Notes: generated from the sequence alone by a model not told the origin. 64,000 nt of DNA from Providencia stuartii (GCF_029277985.1 NZ_CP119546.1:2356001-2420000); one strand, 5' to 3'; shown: positions 1-9,144, counted from the stretch's first letter. A program made the numbers and translations.

Positions 1-2
1 TC

Positions 3-110
3 ACACTTGCACCGCTGATTTGCCATTTGGCGCAAGATGAAATAATACATGGCATAGAAAAAACAGCACTTAGCCCTTATCGATTAACACGCTTTGCGTC
101 AGGTAACTGA
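3..110 (+). CDS. C-terminal end of a probable FAD-dependent oxidoreductase (partial)
   Basis: An open frame enters from the left edge and stops at a TGA at 108-110, so only about 35 codons are visible. The residues (TLAPLICHLAQDEIIHG, then a final SPYRLTRFASGN) resemble the usual tail of DadA/glycine-oxidase-type flavoproteins, where a 'GxTLAP...G' segment near the FAD is followed by a terminal 'P-x-R-F'. The next gene starts 3 bp downstream, which suggests one operon. The family call rests on this short tail only; the start lies outside the window. Confidence 0.45.
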   Translation, partial: TLAPLICHLAQDEIIHGIEKTALSPYRLTRFASGN

Positions 111-113
111 AAT

Positions 114-899
114 ATGAATATTCCGCTCTATTATTTAAGGCATTATCAGTCCATTGAAAAAACGTTTTGGACCTCGATTTGTGAGCACAGTATCCAAATT
201 GAGCAACATACGATTTGTTACCTTACACCGCTAAATTCGCCTGTATTTAACTTTATCTATCTTCAGCCTGAGTCATCTGTTCAAGCATTCAAACAAGCCC
301 ATCATCTGTTTGTAGCACAAAAGAAAAACCATACGTTGGTGCTTCCTGAAGAGATGCAACAAGAAATCGTCAATGAAGCGCTGGCGTTAGGTTACAAACG
401 TGACAGCGTCACGACGGCCATGGCATTATCCCTAGATAAACAACTTACTGTAGAATTACCTAAAAATCAGGTGGATATTGTATTTGCCAACCATGATCTA
501 TCCTTATGGGCAAAACCTTTAGTCTCTGCTTTTTATATCTCAGATGAGCACGATAAAGTCGTTAATGAGTATGTTCGTTATCATGAAGATGCTTTACAAC
601 AAGGTGCCCCTCAATTCCATCTTGTTCTATTGGTTGATGGTGAGCCAGCCACCTCAATGACCGTCACTATTGAAGGGGTTCTGGCTCGTTTTGATGACAT
701 CGGTACCGAACCTACCCACCAAGGGAAAGGCTATGCAACACAATTAATTGCTTATGCACTTGCATTTTGCCGCCAACAAGGTGTCGAGCACTGTTTCCTT
801 GATGCGTCAGAAGCAGGGTTTGATCTATACAAAAAATTCGGTTTTGAACCACTATTTCGTTATATAAACTATGTCTGGTGTAAGTCACTTATTAATTGA
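114..899 (+). CDS. GNAT family N-acetyltransferase
   Basis: A 261-residue protein with a C-terminal GNAT fold. The acetyl-CoA pyrophosphate-binding loop is visible as HQGKGYATQLI at about residue 200, followed by a helix and the late 'LDASEAGFDLYKKFGFEP' segment typical of GNAT enzymes. The N-terminal ~130 residues are less conserved and may form a degenerate first GNAT-like domain. The gene begins 3 bp after the preceding oxidoreductase frame, so the two are probably co-transcribed and may act on the same amine or amino-acid substrate. The substrate cannot be predicted from sequence. Confidence 0.8.
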   Translation: MNIPLYYLRHYQSIEKTFWTSICEHSIQIEQHTICYLTPLNSPVFNFIYLQPESSVQAFKQAHHLFVAQKKNHTLVLPEEMQQEIVNEALALGYKRDSVTTAMALSLDKQLTVELPKNQVDIVFANHDLSLWAKPLVSAFYISDEHDKVVNEYVRYHEDALQQGAPQFHLVLLVDGEPATSMTVTIEGVLARFDDIGTEPTHQGKGYATQLIAYALAFCRQQGVEHCFLDASEAGFDLYKKFGFEPLFRYINYVWCKSLIN

Positions 900-1226
900 C
901 GGTTTTTAGCGAATAGGCCACAGATTAAACAACGGGTTTTATAATAGTACATTAACGAGTGGCCTCGCTTTATCACGCTCTAAACATTTAATATTGTATT
1001 GAAATAAGCAAGTGTAGGCAGCTATCGACAGCTGCTTATGTGTCACTTGTCTGCTGAAATCAAATAGTAAAGCATTCTTTGTTTGATCATTTAAAATAAT
1101 CAACAAGTAAAATCCACCTTTCCTTCTCCTTTATACGACCTCAGCGGGAGATAATTTATTATTTACGCTGAGTTTGTATCAGGCAATTAATCTGCATGAC
1201 ACATTGACGATAAGATCACTCAAGTT
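900..1226. other. Intergenic region, 327 bp, no gene seen
   Basis: No ORF with a credible ribosome site was found. A short hairpin (GCAGCT-ATCGAC-AGCTGC, about 1017-1034) lies downstream of the acetyltransferase and could be a weak transcription end, although it lacks a T tract. The right part should hold the promoter of the gene at 1227. Nothing else stands out. Confidence 0.5.
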
Positions 1227-1778
1227 ATGAAAATCAATATTATAGGCTGTAGTGGTAGTGGAAAAAGCACTCTCGGTCATACCTTATCTTCACTTTATTC
1301 CATCCCGTATATTGAGCTGGATGCACTTTATTGGCAAAAAAATTGGCAGCACTCTAGTGATGAGCAATTAAAAGAAAAGTTAACTCAGGCATTCCTAGCC
1401 GCACCAAATGGTTGGGTACTTGATGGGAACTATACCCGTACACAACCGATTAAATGGCAAGAGGTTGATCTGGTGATTTGGCTAGATTATTCATTTTCTA
1501 GAACCTTATATCAGTCAATACGCAGAGCGCTATATCGAATCATCAGCCAAAAAGAGCTGTGGCCTAATACTGGAAATAATGAAACATGGAAAAAAACTTT
1601 TTTTAGTCGTGATTCTATTCTGCTATGGGTGCTAAAAACCTATCACAAAGGAAAAGCACCAAGAATTGCAAGTATGATAAATAAGCAATATCAACACATT
1701 CGCTTTATCCGACTAACAACACCAAAAGAGACTGCGTTTTTCTTAAAGCGAATACAAGAAGATATCAATAACCCGTGA
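1227..1778 (+). CDS. P-loop NTPase, FlaR/adenylate-kinase-like ('topology modulation' family)
   Basis: A 183-residue protein beginning with a textbook Walker A loop (GCSGSGKST, residues 7-15) and 'YIELDALYWQKNW' shortly after, the signature of the small AAA_18/FlaR-like family annotated as DNA topology modulation protein. A 'WVLDGNY' segment follows, as in this family. Members resemble adenylate and shikimate kinases; the true substrate is unknown and the topology name is historical. The gene stands alone, convergent with ddlA, with a poor ribosome site before the ATG. Confidence 0.7.
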   Translation: MKINIIGCSGSGKSTLGHTLSSLYSIPYIELDALYWQKNWQHSSDEQLKEKLTQAFLAAPNGWVLDGNYTRTQPIKWQEVDLVIWLDYSFSRTLYQSIRRALYRIISQKELWPNTGNNETWKKTFFSRDSILLWVLKTYHKGKAPRIASMINKQYQHIRFIRLTTPKETAFFLKRIQEDINNP

Positions 1779-1818
1779 TAACACCCGACTCTTATAGGCA
1801 AATCACAATGAAAGAGAA

Positions 1819-1845
1819 TTATCACGCTAACAGCTAGCGTGATAA
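1819..1845. terminator. Hairpin between convergent genes
   Basis: A perfect 11-bp inverted repeat (TTATCACGCTA / TAGCGTGATAA) with a 5-nt loop lies between the P-loop gene and ddlA, which converge here. It lacks a strong T tract on either side, so it is a probable bidirectional terminator rather than a certain one. Confidence 0.5.
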
Positions 1846-1907
1846 CCACATTCACTCGCTTTTATTGAATATAGGCGGTTTGGCAAACTTTCCACCCCTT
1901 GTTACCT

Positions 1908-3011
1908 TTAGTGTGTATCACTCGCTGTTTTTAAAGCGACAGTTTGTTGGTATTTTTCAATCCCCAAGTCGATCAAACGACTGATCAACTCTTGGTAAGT
2001 CATCCCACCCTGTTGCCATAATTTAGGATACATACTGATATTAGTGAACCCTGGAAGGGTATTGATTTCATTAATAATGACTTGATTATCTTCGGTCAAA
2101 AACACATCAACTCGAGACATGCCACAGCAGTTCAATGCTCGATAAGCCCTTAGTGCGATTTCTCTTATTTTATCACTTACCGCTGATTCTAAGTCTGCTG
2201 GAGCCACAACAGAGGCACCATTTTCATCAATATACTTTGTGTGGTAAGCATAGAAACTGTCGTGAAGAACAATTTCACCACACGGGCTGGCAACTGGCTG
2301 TTCATTACCTAAGACTGCGCACTCAATTTCACGCCCTTTCACCGCACTTTCGACCAGCACTTTTACGTCAAATAAGAATGCAAAATCCAATGCCGCATTA
2401 AATTCAGACTCATTGGTGACTTTACTGATCCCAACAGAAGAGCCTTGGTTGGCTGGCTTAATAAATAATGGCAATCCTAGCTGCTTAACGACTTCAGCAT
2501 ATTTTACTGTTGTGTGGTCAGATGCCATCAGTGTAATAAATGGGGCAATTTGCAAACCGGCATCACGCAATAGACGTTTTGTCACATCTTTATCCATGCA
2601 AGCTGAAGAGCCTAAAACACCCGGACCGACAAAAGGCAAGTTAGCCATGCGTAACAGCCCTTGCAAGGAGCCATCTTCACCTAAATTGCCATGAACGATA
2701 GGGAAAATAACATCTATTTGAGGAAGTGGTTGAGCATCTTCGAGTGAAATAAATTGTTGGGTTGATTTACCTGGGATAATCGCAATACTTCGCTTTGGTG
2801 TATTCAAGGCAATACGAGAAGGGTCATCACCATGAATTAAAAAATCAGCTTCATCATATTCATGCCAATGGCCCTGTTTATTGATACCAATCAGGCACAC
2901 ATCATACTTATTGCGATCAAGGCCATTGATAATATTCTTCGCTGACTGTAAGGATACTTCGTGCTCTGTTGATTTACCGCCAAAAATGACACCTACCCGT
3001 AATTTACTCAT
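1908..3011 (-). CDS. ddlA: D-alanine--D-alanine ligase A
   Basis: Joins two D-alanines with ATP to make the peptidoglycan dipeptide in the cytosol. The 367-residue product opens with KLRVGVIFGGKSTEHEVS, nearly the start of E. coli DdlA (364 aa), and shows ATP-grasp elements: FIKPANQGSSVGISKV around residue 185, and 'VIINEINTLPGFT' near 315 with the Mg-binding Glu/Asn. I start at the ATG at 3011, because the GTG one codon upstream fits the family less well; an AAGGTGGAG ribosome site precedes it. It is a stand-alone ligase outside the dcw cell-division cluster, hence ddlA rather than ddlB. Confidence 0.95.
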   Translation of the reverse strand: MSKLRVGVIFGGKSTEHEVSLQSAKNIINGLDRNKYDVCLIGINKQGHWHEYDEADFLIHGDDPSRIALNTPKRSIAIIPGKSTQQFISLEDAQPLPQIDVIFPIVHGNLGEDGSLQGLLRMANLPFVGPGVLGSSACMDKDVTKRLLRDAGLQIAPFITLMASDHTTVKYAEVVKQLGLPLFIKPANQGSSVGISKVTNESEFNAALDFAFLFDVKVLVESAVKGREIECAVLGNEQPVASPCGEIVLHDSFYAYHTKYIDENGASVVAPADLESAVSDKIREIALRAYRALNCCGMSRVDVFLTEDNQVIINEINTLPGFTNISMYPKLWQQGGMTYQELISRLIDLGIEKYQQTVALKTASDTH

Positions 3012-3133
3012 CACTCACTCCACCTTTATAAACCGACAAACCTAAGTCAGAAAATATAGCACGACATAAAATGGTTATGTGACAAAATCTTTATTTATCA
3101 CATAGGGTTGCTGAAAGAATAAACAAATCACAC

Positions 3134-4021
3134 CTAAAAAAGAGCGCTTTCTGACTGGATCCCCTTGGCACTGGCTTGTAGGTTCTCTTTTAACCATTCA
3201 CTGAAGAGATATCGCGTACTGCCCATACTCGGCGCTTTAGGCGCAAGTAAATAATAAGCCGAACCATCTTCAATAAACCCTTGAGGAGCGATTAACTGCC
3301 CTGATTTGATTTCATCTTCCACCATAAGACATGATGCTATGGTTATACCCTGCCCTGAAGCTGCCGCCTGAATGCACAGATAAAAATGCTCATATGAAAC
3401 TTGCCTATTGCTCCGCTTAACCTCTCCCATTTGTTGTTGCCATTGCTGCCAAACAGATGGCCGAGAGGCCGGATAAAGTAACGTCATATCATTTGTTTGA
3501 TTTTGTAAGTCAGCGCTCTGTACTAACCCCATTCTTTCACGACAGATCTCTTCAGCGTAAATACTATCATCCCATTTAAAATCATTACGCCTCAATGCAA
3601 GGTCAACACCTGCTTTAGTAAAATCTATAGGCCCCCCCGCTGCAATGAGATGTACCGTAATATGCGGATACGTTCGATAAAATAATGTCAATCGAGGAAT
3701 AAGCCATTTCATTGCAATCGTTGGTTCACAAGAGATACTAACAACATGGCTATCCTGCTCTTGAGCCAATTCTTGCAGTGTCGTCTCTAATTGGGCGAAT
3801 ATTTCGCGGGTTGTGTGAAATAACTTTTTACCTGCCGACGTTAAAAATACCGCTCGATTACGTCGTTCAAACAGCTCGATACCAATATGTTCTTCCAGCA
3901 GACGGATTTGTCGGCTAATGGCACTGTGGGTGACATGGAGTTCATCGGCCGCTTTCACAAAGCTCCCTGTACGGGCAGCGACATCAAAAAAACGTAGTGA
4001 AGATAATGGCGGTAGTTTCAT
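3134..4021 (-). CDS. LysR-type regulator, GcvA-like
   Basis: A 295-residue LysR regulator. The N-terminal winged helix-turn-helix (residues about 5-65, 'LRFFDVAARTGSFVKAADELH' type) is followed by a periplasmic-binding-like effector domain. 'SAISRQIRLLEEHIG' and 'LFERRNR' match the GcvA/AmpR branch. It is divergent from the LysE-family exporter at 4188, the usual arrangement for a LysR protein controlling an amino-acid exporter. The shared AT-rich intergenic DNA contains two copies of TAAATTAATCA near 4109-4138 that may be part of its binding site. The effector is unknown. Confidence 0.88.
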   Translation of the reverse strand: MKLPPLSSLRFFDVAARTGSFVKAADELHVTHSAISRQIRLLEEHIGIELFERRNRAVFLTSAGKKLFHTTREIFAQLETTLQELAQEQDSHVVSISCEPTIAMKWLIPRLTLFYRTYPHITVHLIAAGGPIDFTKAGVDLALRRNDFKWDDSIYAEEICRERMGLVQSADLQNQTNDMTLLYPASRPSVWQQWQQQMGEVKRSNRQVSYEHFYLCIQAAASGQGITIASCLMVEDEIKSGQLIAPQGFIEDGSAYYLLAPKAPSMGSTRYLFSEWLKENLQASAKGIQSESALF

Positions 4022-4187
4022 TTAAATTATACCGATAAATAGGTAACGAAAACTGACAGATTAGTGTCAGCATAAATCGCTTTTTAGTTAAACACAATCT
4101 ATTGATAATTAAATTAATCAGTAATTTAAATTAATCAATAAAAAGCAATTTAACGTTATTTTTTATCATCTATTTAAAGGATTTAGA

Positions 4188-4802
4188 ATGAATGAACTTC
4201 TTGCAGTAGCAACAATCACGATACTTGCGGTGATGAGCCCGGGTCCGGATTTTGCAATGGTGACCCGTAATAGTTATGTCTATGGAACAAAAATAGGCTT
4301 ATTCTCTGCATTAGGTATCGCTTTTGGTGTACAAGTACATGTCTTCTACACCATTTTTGGTGTAACACTGGTTATTATGAATTCTCCCATGCTCTTTACT
4401 CTCGTGAAACTACTGGGTGTAGGGTATTTGGTTTATATTGGTTTTCAGTCGTTGACCAACAAACATCAAATAAATGTAGAAAGCACTGCTGTGGTGAAGC
4501 CAACAACACTGTCCGCTTTTAGAATGGGCTTTCTTACTAATGCATTAAACCCGAAGACCATGCTATTTGTGGTTTCTGTCTATACCCAAGTCATTCAAAG
4601 TACAAATTCATTACTGCAAAATTTTAGTTATGGTTTATTTATCTCTTTTGCCCATTGGATCTGGTTTAGTGTAATTGCTTTATTTTTCTCAACACCAACA
4701 GTGCGCAGTAAAATTTTAAATTATCAATTGGTTATGGATAAAATCATTGGATTATTATTCATTTTTCTTGGCCTTTCTCTGCTATTTTTCAATACAAAAT
4801 AA
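4188..4802 (+). CDS. LysE/RhtB family amino-acid exporter
   Basis: A 204-residue inner-membrane protein with about six hydrophobic segments. The family signature is visible early ('MSPGPDFAMVTRNS', residues about 16-29) and again as 'NALNPKTMLFVVS' near residue 122. LysE/RhtB proteins export amino acids or related metabolites by proton exchange. It is divergent from a GcvA-like LysR regulator, the probable controller. It ends 2 bp before the convergent Nudix gene. The substrate cannot be told from sequence. Confidence 0.87.
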   Translation: MNELLAVATITILAVMSPGPDFAMVTRNSYVYGTKIGLFSALGIAFGVQVHVFYTIFGVTLVIMNSPMLFTLVKLLGVGYLVYIGFQSLTNKHQINVESTAVVKPTTLSAFRMGFLTNALNPKTMLFVVSVYTQVIQSTNSLLQNFSYGLFISFAHWIWFSVIALFFSTPTVRSKILNYQLVMDKIIGLLFIFLGLSLLFFNTK

Positions 4803-4804
4803 TT

Positions 4805-5272
4805 TTATTTCAATAAATTAGACTCATTAACCATACTTGCCAATTGTAGAAGGTCATCGGGAATATCGAGATTGGCAAGTTCGCTAAACGGAATCCAATC
4901 AAATTCCGCATATGGCGTTTCATCTGGAGCAACGAGCTCACATAAATACACCATATCTATATGCCAATGGTCGCCATTAACTTTATCAGGAATAAACTCT
5001 TTTAAAATCGCCAAAGGCATGGGTAACGCACAAACATGTTCATTACTTACAACCTTCGTTGTTGTTGGATAAGCACAATCAATAACACGGCAAACTAACC
5101 CTGTTTCTTCAAGTACTTCACGTATAACCGCATCCTGTGGCTCTTCATTTTCTTCTATATGCCCCCCAGGTGGGAGCCAAATATTTAATTTACGATGTTT
5201 ATGTAATAAAAACTCCCCTGAGTGATTACGTATCAATGCTGTCGCTGTGAAATGTTTGTATTCTTGAGCCAT
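4805..5272 (-). CDS. Nudix hydrolase
   Basis: A 155-residue protein with a full Nudix box around residues 36-58 (starts GGHIEENEEPQDA, with the REVLEETG core), so it should hydrolyse a nucleoside-diphosphate-linked compound with Mg2+. It follows the cytidine deaminase on the same strand after an 8-bp gap, so the two are likely one operon. A joint role in cleaning up or salvaging pyrimidine nucleotides is plausible but inferred. Confidence 0.85.
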   Translation of the reverse strand: MAQEYKHFTATALIRNHSGEFLLHKHRKLNIWLPPGGHIEENEEPQDAVIREVLEETGLVCRVIDCAYPTTTKVVSNEHVCALPMPLAILKEFIPDKVNGDHWHIDMVYLCELVAPDETPYAEFDWIPFSELANLDIPDDLLQLASMVNESNLLK

Positions 5273-5280
5273 ATTCGCTT

Positions 5281-5676
5281 TTATAAACCTCTATCTTGCC
5301 CAACTTTCCAATCATAAGGCATCAATTGTTCTAGCGTCACTTGTGTTTCATTATCTACGCCAATCAATGTTTGTTTATTTTTATAAGATAATTGACTAAT
5401 GAGCTCCCGACACCGTCCACAAGGAGGCACTACATTGCCAGATGAATCAACAGCTACCATCGATTTGATCACAACCGACTTTCCTGCTTTCAGTAATTCC
5501 GCGACTGCACCATGTTCAGCACAAAACCCAAGTGAACAAGCAGTATCAATACTGATACCTGTATAAATATCACCCTCTTCAGTTTCAAGTGCAGCGGCGA
5601 CATAAGCACACTCAATATAGCTATTAATGATCGTTGGCTTCGCATACTTGCGAGCTATTTCGACTAATTTTTTCAT
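5281..5676 (-). CDS. Cytidine deaminase-like protein
   Basis: A ~131-residue zinc deaminase of the cytidine/blasticidin-S deaminase superfamily. The zinc site and catalytic Glu are visible: CAEHGAVAEL (His ligand and Glu) and PPCGRCREL (two Cys ligands). Its length matches the small tetrameric Cdd class, but it is diverged from E. coli Cdd (294 aa). I use the ATG at 5676, because the longer frame needs a TTG two codons upstream. Cytidine, deoxycytidine or a nucleoside antibiotic are all possible substrates. It is followed 8 bp later by a Nudix hydrolase. Confidence 0.82.
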   Translation of the reverse strand: MKKLVEIARKYAKPTIINSYIECAYVAAALETEEGDIYTGISIDTACSLGFCAEHGAVAELLKAGKSVVIKSMVAVDSSGNVVPPCGRCRELISQLSYKNKQTLIGVDNETQVTLEQLMPYDWKVGQDRGL

Positions 5677-5831
5677 ATTCAACAGTCCATTTCGTCAGCA
5701 AAAAACCTTTTTATTGTATTGTATTTTTTATCCCATTTAACAACGCAATCGTGCGCTATATTCTGTCAGCGCAAGCGAGGCTCTTACTATTTTTTAAAAA
5801 AAGAGAACAACGCTGAAAGAATACAGAATAC

Positions 5832-5856
5832 AAAAAAGCCGACACTAAGTCGGCTT
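5832..5856 (-). terminator. Rho-independent terminator of leuE
   Basis: A GC-rich stem (AAGCCGAC / GTCGGCTT) with a TTAGT loop, followed on the minus strand by six T residues, 20 bp after the leuE stop codon. Confidence 0.85.
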
Positions 5857-5875
5857 CATGAATAAGTATAAGAAA

Positions 5876-6517
5876 CTAGGCTGCTAAGGCTAATTTAGCA
5901 CCAAACATTAAGAATATAGCGCCAATACAGCTGTTGGATAATTTAGATAATTTTTTGTTATGTTTAACCATATTAGTCACAGCAACAGCACCAAAAATCA
6001 GCATTGATAGATAAATCATGCTACATGTTTCAAGAATGGCGCCCAAAATAAAAAAGGGGATACCCGCATTTGGATAGGCTGGATCAATAAACTGTATAAA
6101 GAATGACACATAAAAAATAATCATTTTAGGATTAAGCAAACTCAAAAATACCGCTTTTTGATACGTTCCTTTCGTTGCTAACACCATAGCATCGACATCT
6201 GCGACAGCCTCTTTCTTATGAAAGACGCTGTAAAGTGTCTTAATTCCTAAGTAAACTAAATAAGTTGCGCCGACATATTTAATAATACTAAAAAAGATTG
6301 GTGATGTTTTAACTAACGAAGCAACGCCTAAAAAGGATAAGAAAATCAGTATAGCGTCACCTGAGAATACGCCTAAAGCGGCCTTATAACCATTTTTAAC
6401 ACCATATTTTGCACTGCTAGTTAACACAAATAAAGAATTAGGCCCTGGTACCAATGTAATAAAAATCACACCAATTAAATAAGTCCATAAATTCGTGATA
6501 CCGAGATTTTCAAGCAT
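5876..6517 (-). CDS. leuE: Leucine efflux protein LeuE
   Basis: A 213-residue LysE/RhtB-family membrane exporter that matches E. coli LeuE (212 aa) in length and in landmarks: 'NLWTYLIGVIFITLVPGPNSL' (shown in part: LVPGPNSLFVL), GVFSGDA, 'YVGATYLVYLGIKTLY' and 'NPKMIIFYVSFFIQFID'. E. coli LeuE exports leucine and some other hydrophobic residues. It is divergent from the AraC regulator at 6929 and has its own terminator. Confidence 0.9.
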   Translation of the reverse strand: MLENLGITNLWTYLIGVIFITLVPGPNSLFVLTSSAKYGVKNGYKAALGVFSGDAILIFLSFLGVASLVKTSPIFFSIIKYVGATYLVYLGIKTLYSVFHKKEAVADVDAMVLATKGTYQKAVFLSLLNPKMIIFYVSFFIQFIDPAYPNAGIPFFILGAILETCSMIYLSMLIFGAVAVTNMVKHNKKLSKLSNSCIGAIFLMFGAKLALAA

Positions 6518-6928
6518 AGGAAACCCGCTAACTTAATAAAAGTTATAACAAAAATTAAACATCTCCTGTAGACAATGCCTATGATACACGGGGCTTGAAA
6601 ACTATAAAAGATATCACTAATCTTAAAATAAAATACAGTCAAATAATCCACAATTTGATTATCAATCCATAATATAATTTCAAATATCTCGCTATAGGTA
6701 GACTTATCATTCAACAAAACAACTCAAGTTAGAATCGTATTGAAAAAGGTTTATCTTTTAGTTTTTTATATCAAACTAAACTCACTAACTGAATTTATTA
6801 TCTGAAATAAAGAGTAAAAGAGTGGGAGTGAAACTTATTACGATTAGCGGTATAAAGTAAGACACGTTTAAGTCAATCTCACTGTGTGCCATACCTCTAT
6901 TTAAGGTGTTTTAAAAGTAGGAATTTAG
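6518..6928. promoter_or_regulatory. 411-bp divergent regulatory region between leuE and the AraC gene
   Basis: AT-rich DNA without a credible ORF separates the divergent leuE and AraC-family genes and must hold both promoters. I see no clear operator repeat. The last part (about 6840-6925) leads into the AraC gene with a GTAGGA ribosome site. Confidence 0.45.
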
Positions 6929-7744
6929 ATGGAAAGCGCTAATTATTTTCATTTACAAGAGCTGGATGGGTTAGAAATGATACAGGCTCAATACCACCAG
7001 CAAAAGTTTTCTCGTCATAGCCACGAAGGTTTTTGTATTGGTGTGATTGAAGACGGTGCTCAACAATTTTTTCGTACTGGTGAGAATCACTATGCTCCTA
7101 AAGGCGATATTATCGTCGTCAATGCTGATGAAATTCACACGGGGTCTTCCGCTGTTGAAAGTGGCTGGTCATACAAAGCGATTTACCCTACCCCAGAAAT
7201 GTTTCAGCGCTTAACCTTAGATTTAAAAAATGACAACTATGGTGTGACACCTTGGTTTCCTAATGCCGTAATTCAGGATGCAGGTTTAGCTGCCCAATTA
7301 AATTTATTATTTAACTTATTACTACAACCAGAAAACAGGTTATTCAAAGAAACCTTACTACTCTCTTCACTCAGCTGGCTTATTTTGAAATATAATAAAA
7401 ACCCGTTTCGACTGAATGATATTACTCCTGCCAGACAACGTATGCAGGATATTTGCGACCTTATGATGAGTACGCCAGAACAAGCGCATTCATTAAGTGA
7501 GTTAGCAACAATTGCAGGCTTCAGCCAATGGCATTTTCTTCGACAGTTTAAATTACATACAGGAACAACACCGCATGCCTTTTTAGTACAAGCAAGATTA
7601 TACAAAGCCAAAAAACTACTTGTACAAGGTGTGAAGCCAGCCGATGTTTCAAACTCTTGTGGATTTTCTGATCAAAGCCATTTTACACGACATTTTAAGC
7701 AAGCTATCGGTGTCACACCAAATCAGTACATTCGTCATCTTTAG
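6929..7744 (+). CDS. AraC family regulator with N-terminal cupin domain
   Basis: A 271-residue regulator. Residues about 15-85 are an AraC-type cupin sensor ('FSRHSHEGFCIGVIEDGAQQ' region, H-x-H pattern). The C-terminal ~100 residues carry two helix-turn-helix motifs, the second ending in the signature 'CGFSDQSHFTRHFKQAIGVTP' (read from about 240). It lies just upstream of azlCD on the same strand and opposite leuE, so control of branched-chain amino-acid export is a reasonable inference. Confidence 0.88.
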   Translation: MESANYFHLQELDGLEMIQAQYHQQKFSRHSHEGFCIGVIEDGAQQFFRTGENHYAPKGDIIVVNADEIHTGSSAVESGWSYKAIYPTPEMFQRLTLDLKNDNYGVTPWFPNAVIQDAGLAAQLNLLFNLLLQPENRLFKETLLLSSLSWLILKYNKNPFRLNDITPARQRMQDICDLMMSTPEQAHSLSELATIAGFSQWHFLRQFKLHTGTTPHAFLVQARLYKAKKLLVQGVKPADVSNSCGFSDQSHFTRHFKQAIGVTPNQYIRHL

Positions 7745-7953
7745 CATCATCATAGTCTTGAGCGTCGATAAGTTTGATGTTCATAGCCTAATGCTATGCT
7801 TATGTATTTAATAATGATTATGACAGCTCCACTATTCATCTTATTTCATCTAATCAGTGATAATTTGTGCTTTGTGAGAGCAATTTTATTCTATCTCGCG
7901 ACTCACTACGCCAGTATCATAAAAATAACAAGTCGAAAAAAGGTATTAAATCA

Positions 7954-8655
7954 ATGTATTCACAACAACGTAGCCACTGGCAACGTGCTTTTATCAATGG
8001 GGCAATGCATATGACCCCTCTAAATTTAGCGGTTATACCATGGGGAGTATTAGCGGGTTCAATGGCCGTTGAAGCAGGACTTTCGTTTTGGCAAAGTGTT
8101 GCTATGTCAGCGATGATCTTTGCTGGTGCAGCACAGCTTGTCACTTTAGGATTACTTAATTCAGGGGCTGGTTATCTTACGATCATTATTTCGGTCTTCT
8201 TTATTACATCACAGCATTTACTGTATGGTTTAACAATGCGGCCTCATGTAAAAAACTTCTCGACCACGAAGCGTCTTAGTATTGGTTTTTTACTCACTGA
8301 TGAGCTCTTTGCAATTAGCGCGGCTAAACGCCACCCTCTCAGTTTTTCTTATTTATTTGGTGCTGGGTTTAGTTTTTATATTGTTTGGCTTATCACCAGC
8401 CTTTTAGGCATTTTGATGGCCAACTTTATTACTGACCTTAGTCGCCTGCATTTAGACTTCTCTGTTATAGCAACCTTATTAGCGATTGTTGTTCCTTTAA
8501 CGAAGAAAATAAGCACAATTTGTGGTGTTATTTTTTCATTAGTGACCGCTGTAATACTTTCTCTTTATTCGATAAGTAGTGCTATCGTTATTGCAGGCGT
8601 TGGCGGAATGTGTGTCTCTGTTATGGTATCTCGTATGCTTAAGGAAGAAAAATGA
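7954..8655 (+). CDS. azlC: AzlC family branched-chain amino-acid exporter, large subunit
   Basis: A ~233-residue membrane protein of the AzlC/YgaZ family, the large subunit of two-part exporters for branched-chain amino acids. The conserved AGAAQLVTLGL and QHLLYGLTMRPH segments are present. I start at the ATG at 7954 (MYSQQRSHW), preceded by AAAAAGG, because the frame upstream to 7867 encodes a polar stretch unlike the family. Its TGA overlaps the azlD start (ATGA), a sign of translational coupling. Confidence 0.9.
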   Translation: MYSQQRSHWQRAFINGAMHMTPLNLAVIPWGVLAGSMAVEAGLSFWQSVAMSAMIFAGAAQLVTLGLLNSGAGYLTIIISVFFITSQHLLYGLTMRPHVKNFSTTKRLSIGFLLTDELFAISAAKRHPLSFSYLFGAGFSFYIVWLITSLLGILMANFITDLSRLHLDFSVIATLLAIVVPLTKKISTICGVIFSLVTAVILSLYSISSAIVIAGVGGMCVSVMVSRMLKEEK

Positions 8656-8966
8656 TCTGGCTCTTGATTATTATACTCACCGTCATTGTATTTTCTTTAC
8701 GTTACGTTTTTCTAATTCCTCAGCTGCCGATTAGACTGCCGTTGTTTATTAAACAAGCATTGAGTTATTCAGCACCTTGCTTATTAACTGCGATCTGTGC
8801 TCCTGTTATTCTTTTAGAAAACCATGAATTGCGGAGTTTTCCTGATAATCCATATCTATGGGGGGCATTATTTTGTGTGATTGCCGCGTCATTACTCAAA
8901 AATATGCTATTAACGGTTGGATTAACCTTAGCCTTCTTCTATAGCCTTATATATTTTATTGGCTAA
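8652..8966 (+). CDS. azlD: AzlD family transporter small subunit
   Basis: A 104-residue, four-segment membrane protein of the AzlD/YgaH type, the small partner of AzlC. 'RYVFLIP' near the start and a central PCLLTAICAPV segment fit the family. It overlaps azlC by 4 bp and is followed by a strong hairpin terminator, closing the operon. Confidence 0.88.
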   Translation: MIWLLIIILTVIVFSLRYVFLIPQLPIRLPLFIKQALSYSAPCLLTAICAPVILLENHELRSFPDNPYLWGALFCVIAASLLKNMLLTVGLTLAFFYSLIYFIG

Positions 8967-8980
8967 CATTCCATGACACG

Positions 8981-9021
8981 GGATGCGTAAACGTAGACGA
9001 AATCATTGTCTTTACGCATCC
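8981..9021 (+). terminator. Terminator after azlD
   Basis: An 11-bp perfect stem (GGATGCGTAAA / TTTACGCATCC) around a 19-nt loop, followed by TCTTATT, 14 bp after the azlD stop. Confidence 0.7.
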
Positions 9022-9144
9022 TCTTATTGATAAAAATAGCATAACGCTCTAGTATGCCCCCCTCAAATCCACTCGGTATTTTTGAATCTCAGCACTGTTG
9101 TGGTGATTGATTTAGAAAATCAACAATGACGGAAATCAATAACC

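Noticed and set aside
6475..6717. An 80-aa minus-strand ORF upstream of leuE
   Set aside because: It overlaps the leuE start, is of low complexity and shows no recognisable domain; it is more likely promoter DNA.
7796..8014. A 72-aa plus-strand ORF before azlC
   Set aside because: It overlaps the start of azlC in another frame and has no credible ribosome site.
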